From NCBI GenBank assembly GCA_946478975.1, contig CAMLEO010000020.1:1-40469 (forward strand): a DNA stretch of 40,469 nt, in the 5' to 3' direction. This document shows positions 1 to 9,497 of this stretch, piece by piece (positions within the stretch are counted from its first letter, which is position 1; each line of letters begins with the position of its first letter). Position numbers and translations under genes: made by a program. The notes under the pieces are model-generated. The model was not told the DNA's origin. It searched no databases and saw only the letters and a program-made list of their open reading frames with translations. The DNA comes from an uncultured Steroidobacter sp. GTDB taxonomy: Bacteria > Pseudomonadota > Gammaproteobacteria > Steroidobacterales > Steroidobacteraceae.

Positions 1-1264
1 CAGGCGTGACATTGCGAGCGGCCCGGGCGGCAATGACGAGCATCACCGCGCCGCCGGCAAACAGCAGTGCGACGGAGAGAATCGCCATGCGCGAATTGCC
101 GGTGAGCAGCGCCGTCGTTCCCATGAGCAGCGGGCCGAGCACAGCTGCGAACTTGCCCATCATGTTGTAGAAGCCGAAGAACTCGCCGGCTCGCTCGCGC
201 GGAATCAGACGACCGTAGTACGAACGACTCATCGCCTGCGTCGCGCCTTGCACGCAACCGATCGCGGCGGCCATGTAATAAAATTCCGAAACGTTCGTCA
301 TCACGACGGCATAGAACGTCACCGCACAGTACACGCCGATGCCGACGAAGATGCCGACCAGCGGGCTCACTCGATCGCCGAGCGCGCCGAACAGCAGCGT
401 CGCGGGGAAGCCGATGAACTGAATCATCAAGATGCCGGAGATCAGGCTGTCGGCCGGGAAACCCAGCGCCAGGCCGTAGTCCACCGCCATTTTCATGATG
501 GTGTTGACGCCGTCGATGTACATCCAATACGCGAGCAGGAACAGGATCACAGCGCGGTACTTGCGCACTTCCTTGAACGTGCGCACCAGCTCTTCGAAGC
601 CTTCGCGCAATGCCTGGCCTGCCCCGACCGGAGCGTGAGTTTGCTGCTTGGGGAACGCACGGAAGATCGGAATCGCGAACAGCGTCCACCACACGGCGAC
701 AGAAACAAATGACGCGCGAATCGCGGCTTCGGGGTTCGCCAGGCCAAACATTGCCGGCTTGGCAAACATCAGCACGTTGACGGTCAGGAGCAACGCGCCG
801 CCGAGATAACCGAGCGCGTAGCCGAAGCCGGAGACGGAGTCGATGTGTTTCGCCGGTGCGACCTTGATCAGCATCGAATCGTAGAAAATCAAACCGCCCC
901 AAAAGCCAAGCGAGGCGACAGCGAACAGCACGGCGGCACTCACCCAACTGCCGGGGCCGACGAATGCCAACAGCGCCGTGGGAACGACGCCAATCGCGGT
1001 AAACGCAAGCAGGAAACGCACGTGTGCGCTCCCACGATCCGCGAGCGCACCGAGCCACGGAGCCATGATTGCCAGTACGAAGCTGGACACGCCGTTGGCC
1101 ACGCCGAGCCAGAACGTGCTCGTGGTCGCCATCTGGTCCGGCGTCAGATATTTTTTGAAGAACAGCGGGAAGAACACCACCATCACAGTGGTCGCAAAGG
1201 AAGAATTCGCCCAGTCGTACAACGCCCAGGCGAACACCTTCTTGTCGATGAGGGGTGACTTCAT
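1..1264 (-). CDS. MFS transporter, Atg22/UMF1-like (3' end cut by window edge)
   Basis: A polytopic inner-membrane protein of the major facilitator superfamily, read leftward and still open at base 1. The visible 421 codons begin MKSPLIDKKVFAWALYDWAN; the ALYDWANSSFAT motif at the N terminus is characteristic of the Atg22-like/UMF1 branch. Many hydrophobic helices follow, with a conserved GALxDR-type loop (WLGALADRGSAH) after helix 2 and another (FGALGDRVSP) in the second half, as in other MFS carriers. The substrate is unknown; relatives are often annotated only as MFS transporter. The ATG at 1264-1262 lies 14 bases after the prfC stop, so the two are probably co-transcribed. Family call is firm, substrate is not. 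Confidence 0.85.
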   Translation of the reverse strand, partial: MKSPLIDKKVFAWALYDWANSSFATTVMVVFFPLFFKKYLTPDQMATTSTFWLGVANGVSSFVLAIMAPWLGALADRGSAHVRFLLAFTAIGVVPTALLAFVGPGSWVSAAVLFAVASLGFWGGLIFYDSMLIKVAPAKHIDSVSGFGYALGYLGGALLLTVNVLMFAKPAMFGLANPEAAIRASFVSVAVWWTLFAIPIFRAFPKQQTHAPVGAGQALREGFEELVRTFKEVRKYRAVILFLLAYWMYIDGVNTIMKMAVDYGLALGFPADSLISGILMIQFIGFPATLLFGALGDRVSPLVGIFVGIGVYCAVTFYAVVMTNVSEFYYMAAAIGCVQGATQAMSRSYYGRLIPRERAGEFFGFYNMMGKFAAVLGPLLMGTTALLTGNSRMAILSVALLFAGGAVMLVIAARAARNVTP

Positions 1265-1278
1265 GTCAGGCTAGTTCG

Positions 1279-2880
1279 TCAAGCTGCCGCCGCCAGATGT
1301 TCACGCGTCTCGCGGAAGTCCAGGTCCGGCCAGCGTTCCAGGGTGAGTTGCAGGTTGACGCGGGTGGGCGCGAGATAGACCAGCGCGCCGGAATGGTCCA
1401 GCGCCAGGTTTTCGTACGCCTTGGTGCGAAACTCTTCGAGCTTCTTGGCATCCTTGCTGTACACCCAGCGGGCCGTGAACACGTTGACGTTGTCGAACGC
1501 CGCCTGCACGGAATATTCGTCCTGCAGACGAAACGCCACGACGTCGAACTGCAGCGGACCGACGGCGCCCAGGATCAGATCGTTGTTACGCAACGGACGG
1601 AACACCTGCGTGGCGCCCTCTTCGCACAACTGATCCAGCCCCTTCTGCAACGCCTTCATGCGCAGCGGATCGCGCAGCACGACGCGACGAAACATTTCCG
1701 GCGCGAAGTTTGGGATGCCGGTGAACATCAGCGACTCGCCTTCGGTGAAGGTATCGCCGATGTTGATCGTGCCGTGATTGTGCAAGCCGAGAATGTCGCC
1801 GGCGAACGCTTCGTCGGTGTGCTGACGGTCCGCGGCCAGGAACGTCAGCGCGTCGTTGATGCGCATTTCCTTGCCGAGCCGCACATGAAACAAACGCATG
1901 CCCTTGGCGTACTTGCCCGAGCAGATGCGCATGAACGCGATGCGGTCGCGATGCCCCGGATCCATGTTTGCCTGGATCTTGAACACGAAGCCGGTGAGTT
2001 TTTCTTCCGCCGGCTCCACCGCACGCCCGGTGGTTTCGCGCGGCAACGGTCCGGGCGCATGACGCACGAACGAGGACAACAATTCGGTCACGCCGAAGTT
2101 GTTGATGGCTGAGCCGAAGAACACCGGTGTTTGTTTCGAAGCCAGGTAAAGATTCGTATCGAACTCGGGCGCCGCGCCGCGCACCAATTCAACTTCGTCG
2201 CGAAACGCCTGCGCGCGCAAACCGAGGAATTCGGTCGCAGCGTCGCTTTCCAAACCGTCGATCGTCGCGTGCGTACCGGCGCGGCCTTTTTCGCCGGCCT
2301 GGTAGATATAAATGCGATCTTCGAGCAGGTGATAAATGCCCTGCAGCTCGCGGCCCATGCCGATCGGCCAGGTCACCGGCGCGCACTGGATCTTCAGCAC
2401 CTTTTCGATTTCATCCAGCAGCTCCATCGGCTCGCGGCCTTCGCGATCGAGCTTGTTGATGAAAGTCATGATCGGCGTATCGCGCAGGCGGCACACCTCC
2501 ATCAACTTGATGGTGCGCTCCTCGACACCCTTGGCGCAGTCGATGACCATCAGCGCCGAGTCGACCGCGGTCAGCGTGCGATACGTGTCTTCGGAAAAAT
2601 CCTCGTGGCCCGGCGTATCGAGCAGGTTGACCATGCGCCCGTCGTACGGGAACTGCATCACCGAGGAGGTCACGGAGATACCGCGCTGCTGTTCCAGCGC
2701 CATCCAGTCGGAGGTGGCGTGGCGAGCGGCCTTGCGGCCCTTGACGGTGCCGGCCAGCTGAATGGCGCCGCCGAACAACAACAGCTTTTCCGTCAGCGTG
2801 GTCTTGCCCGCGTCCGGGTGGCTGATGATGGCAAAAGTGCGTCTTTTGCTGATTTCTCGGGAAGTTAGCTCGGCTGACAT
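1279..2880 (-). CDS. prfC: Peptide chain release factor 3 (RF3)
   Basis: Translational GTPase that recycles RF1/RF2 from the ribosome after peptide release. The 533-residue product (E. coli RF3 is 529) begins [20 protein letters not shown]. It carries the G1 loop [12 protein letters not shown], the switch region with [12 protein letters not shown], the G3 motif [14 protein letters not shown] and the G4 motif NKLDRE, followed by beta-barrel and C-terminal domains (RF3-type, not EF-G length). The start was chosen because it matches the family N terminus; a longer in-frame extension upstream lies inside the preceding gene. The ATG shares one base with the stop of the upstream membrane-protein gene (TGATG), which implies translational coupling. 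Confidence 0.97.
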   Translation of the reverse strand: MSAELTSREISKRRTFAIISHPDAGKTTLTEKLLLFGGAIQLAGTVKGRKAARHATSDWMALEQQRGISVTSSVMQFPYDGRMVNLLDTPGHEDFSEDTYRTLTAVDSALMVIDCAKGVEERTIKLMEVCRLRDTPIMTFINKLDREGREPMELLDEIEKVLKIQCAPVTWPIGMGRELQGIYHLLEDRIYIYQAGEKGRAGTHATIDGLESDAATEFLGLRAQAFRDEVELVRGAAPEFDTNLYLASKQTPVFFGSAINNFGVTELLSSFVRHAPGPLPRETTGRAVEPAEEKLTGFVFKIQANMDPGHRDRIAFMRICSGKYAKGMRLFHVRLGKEMRINDALTFLAADRQHTDEAFAGDILGLHNHGTINIGDTFTEGESLMFTGIPNFAPEMFRRVVLRDPLRMKALQKGLDQLCEEGATQVFRPLRNNDLILGAVGPLQFDVVAFRLQDEYSVQAAFDNVNVFTARWVYSKDAKKLEEFRTKAYENLALDHSGALVYLAPTRVNLQLTLERWPDLDFRETREHLAAAA

Positions 2881-3623
2881 CAGGCGGGGCGGCGTAAGCG
2901 CTGGCTGGAAAAGTGGCGCATGATAGCCCACAAGTCCACCGTCGCACGCCCCTGATGGTTCAGGACATTGACCATGTACGCGACCATGGCGCTGACCACC
3001 AGCATCTCCCCGCCGTCCTCCAGGATCAGCAGGAACTGCGCCAGCAGCGGCGCCTTGAAATACGAGATCACGTGCAGGACATCGACGCCGACGCCGAGGC
3101 CGGCGAGCACGATCACCATGATCACCATGTCCCGCGAAACGATGCGCGCATCGGCGTCGCCTCGCCAGTAACCGAAGCCGATCAGCAGCGTCGTGACGCC
3201 GCCGATGAAACCTGCGAACAGCAGCTCGCCGATGTCATCCGGGCGCAGGCCGAAAGCCACGGGCAACGCATACTGCTCGCCCAGCCACTTGCCCATGTGC
3301 TCGTGAAACTGGAACGCGTCATCCAGCAGCAGGAACGTAAACACCACGGTCCAGCCGATGTAGACCACCTCGCGCACGCGACGAAACATCGCAGCCATGC
3401 ACAGCGCGACCCAGAATTGTTTGACGTATTGGAACGCCTCGGGCAGCCCGTTATCGGCTTCGAGCGAAAACGGCCGGCCGCGCAGCAGGGTGGTTTCGAC
3501 ATACACCACGTGCAGGACGATGAAAGCCAGGTCCGCTGCGAGCAACAGCAGCAGCAAAGTCCAGGCGGTATCGAGCGGGCGATGGGGTTGCGGGGTTGCG
3601 ATGGCGTGCATACCCCTTTTCAT
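2880..3623 (-). CDS. Unknown multipass membrane protein
   Basis: A 247-residue protein that I do not recognise. After a short basic N terminus it has about six hydrophobic segments, roughly residues 20-45, 70-90, 95-110, 135-155, 170-190 and 205-225. Loops contain acidic and histidine residues ([20 protein letters not shown] and a later [10 protein letters not shown]). The histidine/aspartate cluster in the first of these could bind a metal or lipid head group, but that is speculation. The start at ATG 3623-3621 has GGGG nine bases upstream; a GTG one codon earlier is possible. It overlaps prfC by one base and follows rimI by about 50 bases, so it belongs to the leftward operon. No function is assigned. 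Confidence 0.75.
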   Translation of the reverse strand: MKRGMHAIATPQPHRPLDTAWTLLLLLLAADLAFIVLHVVYVETTLLRGRPFSLEADNGLPEAFQYVKQFWVALCMAAMFRRVREVVYIGWTVVFTFLLLDDAFQFHEHMGKWLGEQYALPVAFGLRPDDIGELLFAGFIGGVTTLLIGFGYWRGDADARIVSRDMVIMVIVLAGLGVGVDVLHVISYFKAPLLAQFLLILEDGGEMLVVSAMVAYMVNVLNHQGRATVDLWAIMRHFSSQRLRRPA

Positions 3624-3674
3624 CACAGCAGCCCCCTGGTCACAAGGGCCTGCATCACAGGCGCTGAATATGAG

Positions 3675-4160
3675 CTAGGGGCGGGCCAAAACCTTCTTAT
3701 AAACAAGCGCATCTTCGCGCCCGGTCGCCGCCTGGTAATAGGCCTTGCGAATGCCGACTTTGACAAAACCCAGCGACTCGTAAAGTTTGATCGCCACCGG
3801 ATTGGACGGGCGCACTTCGAGAAATACATCCTGCATTTCCGCCTCGCGGGCGCGCGTCAGCAGGAAATCCATCAGGCGCCGGCCGACGCCGAAGCCGCGC
3901 AGGTCGTTGCGAATACAAATATTCAAAATGTGCGCTTCGCCGGCGCCGTAGGACATGATGCCGTAGCCCGAAACCTGCGATTCGAACTCGACCACGCGGC
4001 ACAAATAGCCGACGCGCACGCAGTCGCGAAACACGCCTTCGCTCCAAGGAAACAAGTACGACGAGCGTTCGACGTTGACCACGGCAGGAACATCGACCAG
4101 CGTCATCGGCCGGAAGCGCACCGATTGAGACAGAGCGCTTCGGTCGAGCTCCGCGCTCAC
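3675..4160 (-). CDS. rimI: Ribosomal protein S18 alanine N-acetyltransferase
   Basis: GNAT-fold enzyme that acetylates the N-terminal alanine of ribosomal protein S18. The product is 161 residues from the chosen GTG (E. coli RimI is 148). The acetyl-CoA-binding motif A is visible as RNDLRGFGVGRRLMDFLL, preceded by HILNICI, and the C-terminal half has FLEVRPSNPVAIKLYESLGF followed by RKAYY, containing the expected catalytic Glu and Tyr region. The start overlaps the uracil-DNA glycosylase stop as GTGA (4 bases), an arrangement typical of coupled genes; a longer frame running further upstream would overlap that gene by 60 bases and is less likely. Confidence 0.93.
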   Translation of the reverse strand: MSAELDRSALSQSVRFRPMTLVDVPAVVNVERSSYLFPWSEGVFRDCVRVGYLCRVVEFESQVSGYGIMSYGAGEAHILNICIRNDLRGFGVGRRLMDFLLTRAREAEMQDVFLEVRPSNPVAIKLYESLGFVKVGIRKAYYQAATGREDALVYKKVLARP

Positions 4161-4912
4161 GCCGCCCCACTTTGCAATGCTTCGAAGGTACGCATTGCCA
4201 ATAACAGATCGGCCCATGACTTGCGCTTCTCCACCGGACTGCGCAGCAGATAGGCCGGGTGATACGTCACCACCATCGGCCGGTTACCCACGATTCGATG
4301 CACCGCGCCCCGCAGCTTGCCGATCGGCGTTTCGACGCCGAGCAGCGTCTGCGCCGCGATCCGTCCCACGCACAGGATCAGCGTCGGATCGATGAGCTCG
4401 ATCTGCCGATACAGGTATGGAATACAGGCACGCACTTCTTCGGGCTTCGGGTCGCGATTGTTCGGGGGGCGTGATTTCAAAATGTTGGCGATGAAAACCT
4501 GTTCCCGGGCGAGGCCAATGGCTTTCAACATCGAATTCAACAACTGGCCGGCGCGGCCGACGAACGGCTCGCCCTGCTTGTCTTCGTCCGCACCCGGCGC
4601 TTCGCCGATGATCAGCCAGCGGGCGCGCCGGTCGCCGACGCCGAACACGCCGTTGGTGCGCGTGGCGTGCAGGGGACACTTCGTACAGGAACGGACGGCG
4701 GTTGCAAGCTCGTCCCAGCCCATTTTGCCGACCGGATCGGCATCGGCGGTGACTGGCACCGCAGGCGGCGTCTCAACCTGCGGAACGGAGACTGGCTGCG
4801 GAATGGGGACTGGGGCAACCACCGGAGAAACGGGCGCCCGCGCGCTACCGTCGCGACGTTCCCAGACGTCGATGTCGAGGGCCTTCAGATAGGCGAGGCG
4901 GCGGGAATCCAT
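4157..4912 (-). CDS. Uracil-DNA glycosylase, family 4 (iron-sulfur type)
   Basis: DNA-repair enzyme that removes uracil from DNA. The 251-residue protein has motif A as GEAPGADEDKQGEPFVGRAG and motif B as HPAYLLR, both diagnostic of family 4 UDGs. The cysteines expected to hold the [4Fe-4S] cluster are present: CTKC near residue 84, one in EVRAC and one in LILCVG. The first 75 or so residues form a Val/Pro-rich extension likely to be disordered; a similar N-terminal extension is seen in proteins annotated as phage-type SPO1 DNA polymerase-related. No Shine-Dalgarno sequence is evident before the ATG at 4912-4910. It is followed by rimI with a 4-base overlap. Confidence 0.92.
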   Translation of the reverse strand: MDSRRLAYLKALDIDVWERRDGSARAPVSPVVAPVPIPQPVSVPQVETPPAVPVTADADPVGKMGWDELATAVRSCTKCPLHATRTNGVFGVGDRRARWLIIGEAPGADEDKQGEPFVGRAGQLLNSMLKAIGLAREQVFIANILKSRPPNNRDPKPEEVRACIPYLYRQIELIDPTLILCVGRIAAQTLLGVETPIGKLRGAVHRIVGNRPMVVTYHPAYLLRSPVEKRKSWADLLLAMRTFEALQSGAA

Positions 4913-4995
4913 GCGAACGCTTGAGATGTTTTCGGATGCGATATCGAACCGAAGCTTACCGGCAGCCCGCGCTTCAGGCCATCCGGAAAGCCGCG

Positions 4996-5784
4996 TCAGG
5001 CCGGGTCGGGACCGCGTTTCTTACGACTCAATTTCCGCCAGACCCAATACAGCGGCGCCGACGCCGCGTACAGGCCGAACAGCGCGAACAGTGACACCGG
5101 CGCCAGCGAGATCATCACGTAGATCAGCGGGATGACCGCCGCGTACACCCACGGAATCCGCCCCCGCATGTTGAGCTCTTTGCCGCTCCAGTAGGAGAAC
5201 TTGCTGACCATCAGGATGCCGGCGCACAGCGTGATCGAGAACGCCAGCACCAGCGCCGGCAGGCCGGTGACCGGAAATTCACTGACCAGCCAGATGAAGC
5301 TTGCGACCGTCGCGGCGGCGGACGGGCTCGGCAGGCCTTCGAAGTAGCGCTTATCGGCGGTCGCGGCCCGGGCGTTGAAGCGGGCGAGGCGCAGGCCAGC
5401 CGCGACGGCATAAAAGAATGCCGCCAGCCACCCGAACCGGCCCCACAACGTGCCGTAGTCGAAAATGCGCTCGATGCCCCACTGGTACACGACGATGGCT
5501 GGCGCCAGGCCGAACGCGACCATGTCGCACAGGCTGTCGTACTCCTTGCCGAAGTCGCTCTGGGTGTTGGTCCAGCGCGCAACGCGGCCATCCAGGCCAT
5601 CGGCGACCATGGCCAGGAAGATCGCGATCCCGGCGCGCGAGAAGTTACCGTCGATCGCGGCCACGATGGCGTAAAAGCCACCGAACAGCGTGCCGGTCGT
5701 AAACAGGTTGGGCAGCCAGTACACCCCCCGACTCGGCGTCGGGGTCGCGCTGCTATCGTATTTTTCGTCGTATTCGGCGCTCAT
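4996..5784 (-). CDS. pssA: CDP-diacylglycerol--serine O-phosphatidyltransferase
   Basis: Integral membrane enzyme that makes phosphatidylserine, the precursor of phosphatidylethanolamine. The 262-residue protein has the CDP-alcohol phosphotransferase signature in full: DGLDGRVARW followed by SDFGKEYDSLCD, giving DGxxAR-x8-G-x3-D-x3-D. About eight hydrophobic segments follow, and the N-terminal motif WLPNLFTTGTLFGGFYAI is typical of the Bacillus-type PssA rather than the unrelated soluble E. coli enzyme. It is read leftward, 83 bases before the uracil-DNA glycosylase, and its own 5' side faces the transglycosylase gene. The C terminus is basic (RKKRGPDPA). Confidence 0.93.
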   Translation of the reverse strand: MSAEYDEKYDSSATPTPSRGVYWLPNLFTTGTLFGGFYAIVAAIDGNFSRAGIAIFLAMVADGLDGRVARWTNTQSDFGKEYDSLCDMVAFGLAPAIVVYQWGIERIFDYGTLWGRFGWLAAFFYAVAAGLRLARFNARAATADKRYFEGLPSPSAAATVASFIWLVSEFPVTGLPALVLAFSITLCAGILMVSKFSYWSGKELNMRGRIPWVYAAVIPLIYVMISLAPVSLFALFGLYAASAPLYWVWRKLSRKKRGPDPA

Positions 5785-5903
5785 GCAGCGGGTGATCCGT
5801 TGCCGTTCCTTGAGAATGAATGTGTCGCCACGCGTCGGGTTCCGGGAATCCGGGAGGATGACAGCTGTGACGTGCTCGATCTATGGCTGTTTGACGTCAT
5901 GAT
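5785..5903. promoter_or_regulatory. Divergent promoter region pssA / lytic transglycosylase
   Basis: This 119-base gap separates two genes read away from each other and must hold both promoters. A TTGACG at 5891-5896 could be a -35 element for the rightward gene, but no well-spaced -10 follows it before the predicted ATG, so the true start of the transglycosylase may lie further in. I see no operator-like repeat. Confidence 0.35.
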
Positions 5904-6500
5904 ATGGTGCGGCCCGCATCACGTATACCCTATACGGCTTTGGTACGCGCGCTACTCCTACTGCTGCTTGCCATGATGGCGCTGCCCAGCCGGGCGGACC
6001 GCCAACAGGATCCCGCGCTCGGCAAATTCCTGCAGAACACGCTCCAAGAAGCGCCCTGCTTCGAAGATAAGTTCGAGGAGAAGGTGTGGCTGACGGCCAT
6101 GGAGCCGAAGCTGCAAAAGGTGGTCAAGAGCGAAGCTGAACGCGCCGAGATCCTGCACCACGTATTCTGCGAAGCCCGGCGCCTGCAGCTGCCGCCGGGC
6201 CTGGTGATGGCCGTGATCGATGTGGAAAGTCGTTTCGACCGCTGGGCGGTCTCATCGGTGGGCGCGGTCGGGCTGATGCAGGTAATGCCGTTCTGGCCCA
6301 ATCAGCTCGGCATGAGCAATCACGAGCTGGTGCGTACCCCGCAAAACATCCGCATGGGCTGCACCATCCTCAAGTTCTATCTGGATCGGGAAAAAGGCGA
6401 CTACACCAAGGCGCTGGCCCGCTATAACGGCAGCATCGGCCGTCGCAACTATGCGGACCTGGTGTTAACGCGGCTGGCCAACCGTTGGCACTATAACTAA
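5904..6500 (+). CDS. Lytic transglycosylase, SLT domain, exported
   Basis: Predicted murein-cleaving enzyme of the envelope. The 198-residue product starts with a cleavable signal (hydrophobic stretch ALVRALLLLLLAMMALPSRA, about residues 12-31). The mature part ends in an SLT (goose-lysozyme-like) fold with the catalytic Glu in VIDVESRFDRWAVSS, followed by GAVGLMQVMP, RMGCTILKFYLD and ALARYNGS, which are motifs of the family 1 transglycosylases. The start codon is uncertain: the ATG at 5904 gives a normal signal peptide, but a TTG at about 5941 would as well. Its stop overlaps the stop of the convergent acyP gene by 4 bases. Confidence 0.9.
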   Translation: MVRPASRIPYTALVRALLLLLLAMMALPSRADRQQDPALGKFLQNTLQEAPCFEDKFEEKVWLTAMEPKLQKVVKSEAERAEILHHVFCEARRLQLPPGLVMAVIDVESRFDRWAVSSVGAVGLMQVMPFWPNQLGMSNHELVRTPQNIRMGCTILKFYLDREKGDYTKALARYNGSIGRRNYADLVLTRLANRWHYN

Positions 6501-6784
6501 CGAGTCGCGAAGCCGACCGGCACGTTTTCCAGGTCTTCGAGCGGCAGCTCGCGCACTTCGACGAATCTCACATCCGAGCCGGGCGAGCCGCGCCACAACC
6601 AGTCGAGCAGCGACTGAACCGCCTGCGGCTCGCCAACGACGAGCACTTCGACTCGGCCATCATCCAGGTTGGCGGCATAACCGGCGCACCCGAGCTCGAT
6701 GGCCTTCTGCCGGGTCGAGGCGCGATAGAACACGCCCTGCACGCGACCGGAAATGTAGCAACGACGTGCAATCAGAGTGGACAT
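6497..6784 (-). CDS. acyP: Acylphosphatase
   Basis: Small cytosolic enzyme hydrolysing carboxyl-phosphate bonds such as acetyl-phosphate. The 95-residue product has the signature GRVQGVFYRASTR, which includes the catalytic Arg of the phosphate loop, and YAANLDDGRVEV, in which the Asn corresponds to the catalytic Asn of the family. It is the second gene of a leftward pair with the DUF4398-like lipoprotein gene and overlaps the convergent transglycosylase by four bases. No clear Shine-Dalgarno sequence precedes the ATG; a short hairpin lies there instead. Confidence 0.95.
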   Translation of the reverse strand: MSTLIARRCYISGRVQGVFYRASTRQKAIELGCAGYAANLDDGRVEVLVVGEPQAVQSLLDWLWRGSPGSDVRFVEVRELPLEDLENVPVGFATR

Positions 6785-6791
6785 GGGTGGC

Positions 6792-6806
6792 AGCCCGAAG
6801 CGGGCT
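6792..6806 (-). promoter_or_regulatory. Short perfect hairpin between lipoprotein gene and acyP
   Basis: AGCCCG and CGGGCT form a perfect 6-bp stem around a 3-base loop. It starts one base after the lipoprotein stop and ends 7 bases before the acyP ATG, with no U-tract after it, so it is more likely an mRNA-processing or translation-tuning element than a terminator. Confidence 0.4.
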
Positions 6807-7118
6807 TCAGCTGGTGCCGTTGATATCGTTGGCGGTTCGCGCCGAGCTCAACGCTTCGGCCGCTTTACCACGCGCGGCGATCGCATCCCGACGGGCTTCC
6901 TTGTAAGCACGCTTCTGCAGGCTGTCCTCAGCGCGGTTCAACAAGGCTTCGGCTTCGATGAGCGAAGGTGGAGTGGGCTCGCCGTTGGCGTCTCGGGCGG
7001 CTTTGATCGCCTGCCGCGCGTTGCTCATTTCCTGCACCGGAGCACCGGCGCAGGCAGCCAGGCCCATGCCGCCGAGCATGAGAATGACCAACCAACGAAG
7101 AGATATCAGTCTGACCAT
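6807..7118 (-). CDS. DUF4398-like outer-membrane lipoprotein
   Basis: A 103-residue lipoprotein with a lipobox at the end of a hydrophobic signal (GGMGLAAC, then AGAPVQEMSNARQAI). The mature part is a predicted pair of alpha helices rich in Ala, Glu and Arg (IEAEALLNRAEDSLQKRAY, then EARRDAIAARGKAAEAL), as in DUF4398 proteins, which resemble the helical lipoproteins found near OmpA-type envelope proteins. I chose the ATG at 7118-7116; a TTG nine codons upstream would add a short basic stretch. It is upstream of acyP and probably co-transcribed with it. The biochemical role is unknown. Confidence 0.75.
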   Translation of the reverse strand: MVRLISLRWLVILMLGGMGLAACAGAPVQEMSNARQAIKAARDANGEPTPPSLIEAEALLNRAEDSLQKRAYKEARRDAIAARGKAAEALSSARTANDINGTS

Positions 7119-7176
7119 GGCGATTTTTTCAATCGACCGTAGCAATCGAAATCTACACCGTCAAGGAGCGCATGCA

Positions 7177-7182
7177 TACAAT
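7177..7182 (+). promoter_or_regulatory. Candidate -10 element of wrbA
   Basis: TACAAT lies in the 146-base gap between the divergent lipoprotein gene and wrbA, embedded in GCATACAATGC. It is the same hexamer as the -10 candidates of rsxA and the DUF1841 gene. A start site near 7189 would give a leader of about 76 bases. No good -35 is seen. Confidence 0.4.
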
Positions 7183-7228
7183 GCACGCGCCTCGACTGCC
7201 CGCGTCTCGTTGCATTCCACCCACATGA

Positions 7229-7873
<645 letters not shown>

Positions 7874-7875
7874 TC

Positions 7876-8232
7876 ATGAACCCGCTGCTGACTGCGCGGC
7901 TGCGCTATGTCGTGGTCGCGAACGTTTCGTTGTTGATCGTCGCGCTCGTGATCTGGCGGGCAAGCACGGGCTGGTCGATCGGTGAGTTCGTGCTCATCGC
8001 CGTGCTGGCGTCGCCGCTTTTGATCGCGATTCCGAAGCTGCTCGCCGGCAATCGCCGCGCATACGCTTGGATGACGCTCGCAATCTCACCCTACATCGTG
8101 GTCGCGATTACTGAAGCCGTGGCCAATCCTGCTTCACGCGCGTGGGCCGGGCTGTGCCTGGCGGTCGCGTTCGTTTTGTTTGTTTTGTTGATCGCGTATC
8201 TGCGCGTGACGCGATCAGATATGAGCGGGTGA
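7876..8232 (+). CDS. DUF2069 family inner-membrane protein
   Basis: A 118-residue protein with four hydrophobic helices (about residues 12-28, 35-53, 62-80 and 88-110) and short loops, matching the DUF2069 family. The role is unknown, but the tight link to wrbA suggests joint expression. Its last 18 bases overlap the 3' end of the convergent hda gene. Confidence 0.85.
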   Translation: MNPLLTARLRYVVVANVSLLIVALVIWRASTGWSIGEFVLIAVLASPLLIAIPKLLAGNRRAYAWMTLAISPYIVVAITEAVANPASRAWAGLCLAVAFVLFVLLIAYLRVTRSDMSG

Positions 8233-8928
8233 GCGCTGTTCCAGCACCGCCTTCACGAACGGCACCGTCAGGCGACGCTGCGCAATCAACGACGCCTGGT
8301 CGAGCTGATCCAGAAAGCTGTACAGGTGTGACATATCGCGAGGCAGGCGCCTCAACATGAACTGTGCAGTTTCGTCGGGCAGTTCCAGGCCGCGCAGTTG
8401 CGCGCGCAATTGCAAGGCCGCGATCTGTTCAGGTTCATCGAGAGGTTGCAGCGTCAACACCAGCCCGCCGTTCAGCCTCGAAGCCAGATCACGCAATTTG
8501 AACGGCAGCGCCGCGGGCGGCATCGGGCCCGACACCAGCAAGCGACCGCCGTTTTCGTGGAGCTCCTGATGCAGTCGAAACAACGACCGCTCCCAACCGC
8601 TGCGTCCGGCGACAACCTGCGCGTCATCCAAACAAACCACGGCGAGCTCGCCAAAGCCTGCCAGCAGCTCATCGCCCAATTCGATCACTTGCGGTAACGG
8701 CAAGTAAGCAGCGCCTCGCCCAGCGCGCCCGGCCAGTGCGCACACTGCTTGGAGTAGATGGGTTTTGCCGCTGCCCGTCGGACCATGCAACCAGATACAC
8801 GTCGGTGCGCGCGCTTGTTCATCCGAGGCAAGACTCAACAAGGCATCGACGACCGGTTGATTGCGCCCGGGCAGGAAACTTTCGAACACCGAACTGTCTT
8901 GCAGCCGGATTCCCAGGGGCAGTTGCAT
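8215..8928 (-). CDS. hda: DnaA regulatory inactivator Hda
   Basis: AAA+ protein that, with the DNA-loaded sliding clamp, stimulates hydrolysis of ATP bound to DnaA and so blocks re-initiation. The 237-residue product starts with a clamp-binding motif immediately after the Met (QLPLGIRL). The Walker A loop is GPTGSGKTHLL and Walker B is VVCLDDAQ; sensor-type residues lie in LVSGPMPP and DLASRL, and the C terminus has RRLTVPFVKAVL. It lacks the DNA-binding domain of DnaA, as expected. The ATG overlaps the pgsA-like stop by one base (TAATG). Confidence 0.95.
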   Translation of the reverse strand: MQLPLGIRLQDSSVFESFLPGRNQPVVDALLSLASDEQARAPTCIWLHGPTGSGKTHLLQAVCALAGRAGRGAAYLPLPQVIELGDELLAGFGELAVVCLDDAQVVAGRSGWERSLFRLHQELHENGGRLLVSGPMPPAALPFKLRDLASRLNGGLVLTLQPLDEPEQIAALQLRAQLRGLELPDETAQFMLRRLPRDMSHLYSFLDQLDQASLIAQRRLTVPFVKAVLEQRSPAHI

Positions 8929-9488
8929 TACGCCAACCCGCGCTGCTGTCGGCTGGCCTCGATCGCCTTGCGCGAATAGGTGACGACGTAATCGATGCCG
9001 CTCACCACTGTGGTCACGAACACCAGCGCACCGAGCACGATCAGCGCCGTCTCGGGCACCCAATGGCCTGCTTTCGCGGCGACGGCCAGCAACAGATACA
9101 AAATCTGGCAGCCGGTGTTGATCTTGCTGATGAGCGTCGGCTTGCCGTTGGGATAGCCGTACAGCGCGTTGTAACTAATCGCGCCGGCGGTGATCGTCAC
9201 ATCGCGCAACACCGCGGTGGCCGCGAGCCACACCGGCACGATGCCGAGCGCCGCCAGAGTGATGAACACACTGACCAGCAGAATCTTGTCCGCGAGCGGA
9301 TCCAGGATCTTGCCCAGCTCCGACATCCAGCCGCAGCGCTTGGCCAGAAAGCCGTCGAGCCCATCGGTGAAGCCGGCGAACGCGAACAGCCACAAGGTGA
9401 GCTGATATTCGCCCGCGTTCAGCAACCATGCGACCGGCACCACCAGCAGCATGCGCAGGATGCACAGTGCGTTGGGGATGTGCCGCAT
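8928..9488 (-). CDS. pgsA: CDP-alcohol phosphatidyltransferase, PgsA-like
   Basis: Membrane enzyme probably making phosphatidylglycerol-phosphate from CDP-diacylglycerol and glycerol-3-phosphate. The 186-residue protein has the CDP-alcohol phosphotransferase signature DGLDGFLAKR followed by SELGKILDPLADK, and an N terminus (RHIPNALCILRMLLVVPVAW) like PgsA. It sits between the DUF2066 gene (9 bases away) and hda (1-base overlap). The family is certain; the acceptor alcohol is inferred, since cardiolipin-synthase-like members share the same signature. Confidence 0.8.
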   Translation of the reverse strand: MRHIPNALCILRMLLVVPVAWLLNAGEYQLTLWLFAFAGFTDGLDGFLAKRCGWMSELGKILDPLADKILLVSVFITLAALGIVPVWLAATAVLRDVTITAGAISYNALYGYPNGKPTLISKINTGCQILYLLLAVAAKAGHWVPETALIVLGALVFVTTVVSGIDYVVTYSRKAIEASRQQRGLA

Positions 9489-9497
9489 GGAACCGGC

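Noticed and set aside
8215..8928. Hda clamp-binding motif lacks the E. coli hexapeptide
   Set aside because: QLPLGIRL is close to that of other gammaproteobacterial Hda proteins, so it is a normal variant.
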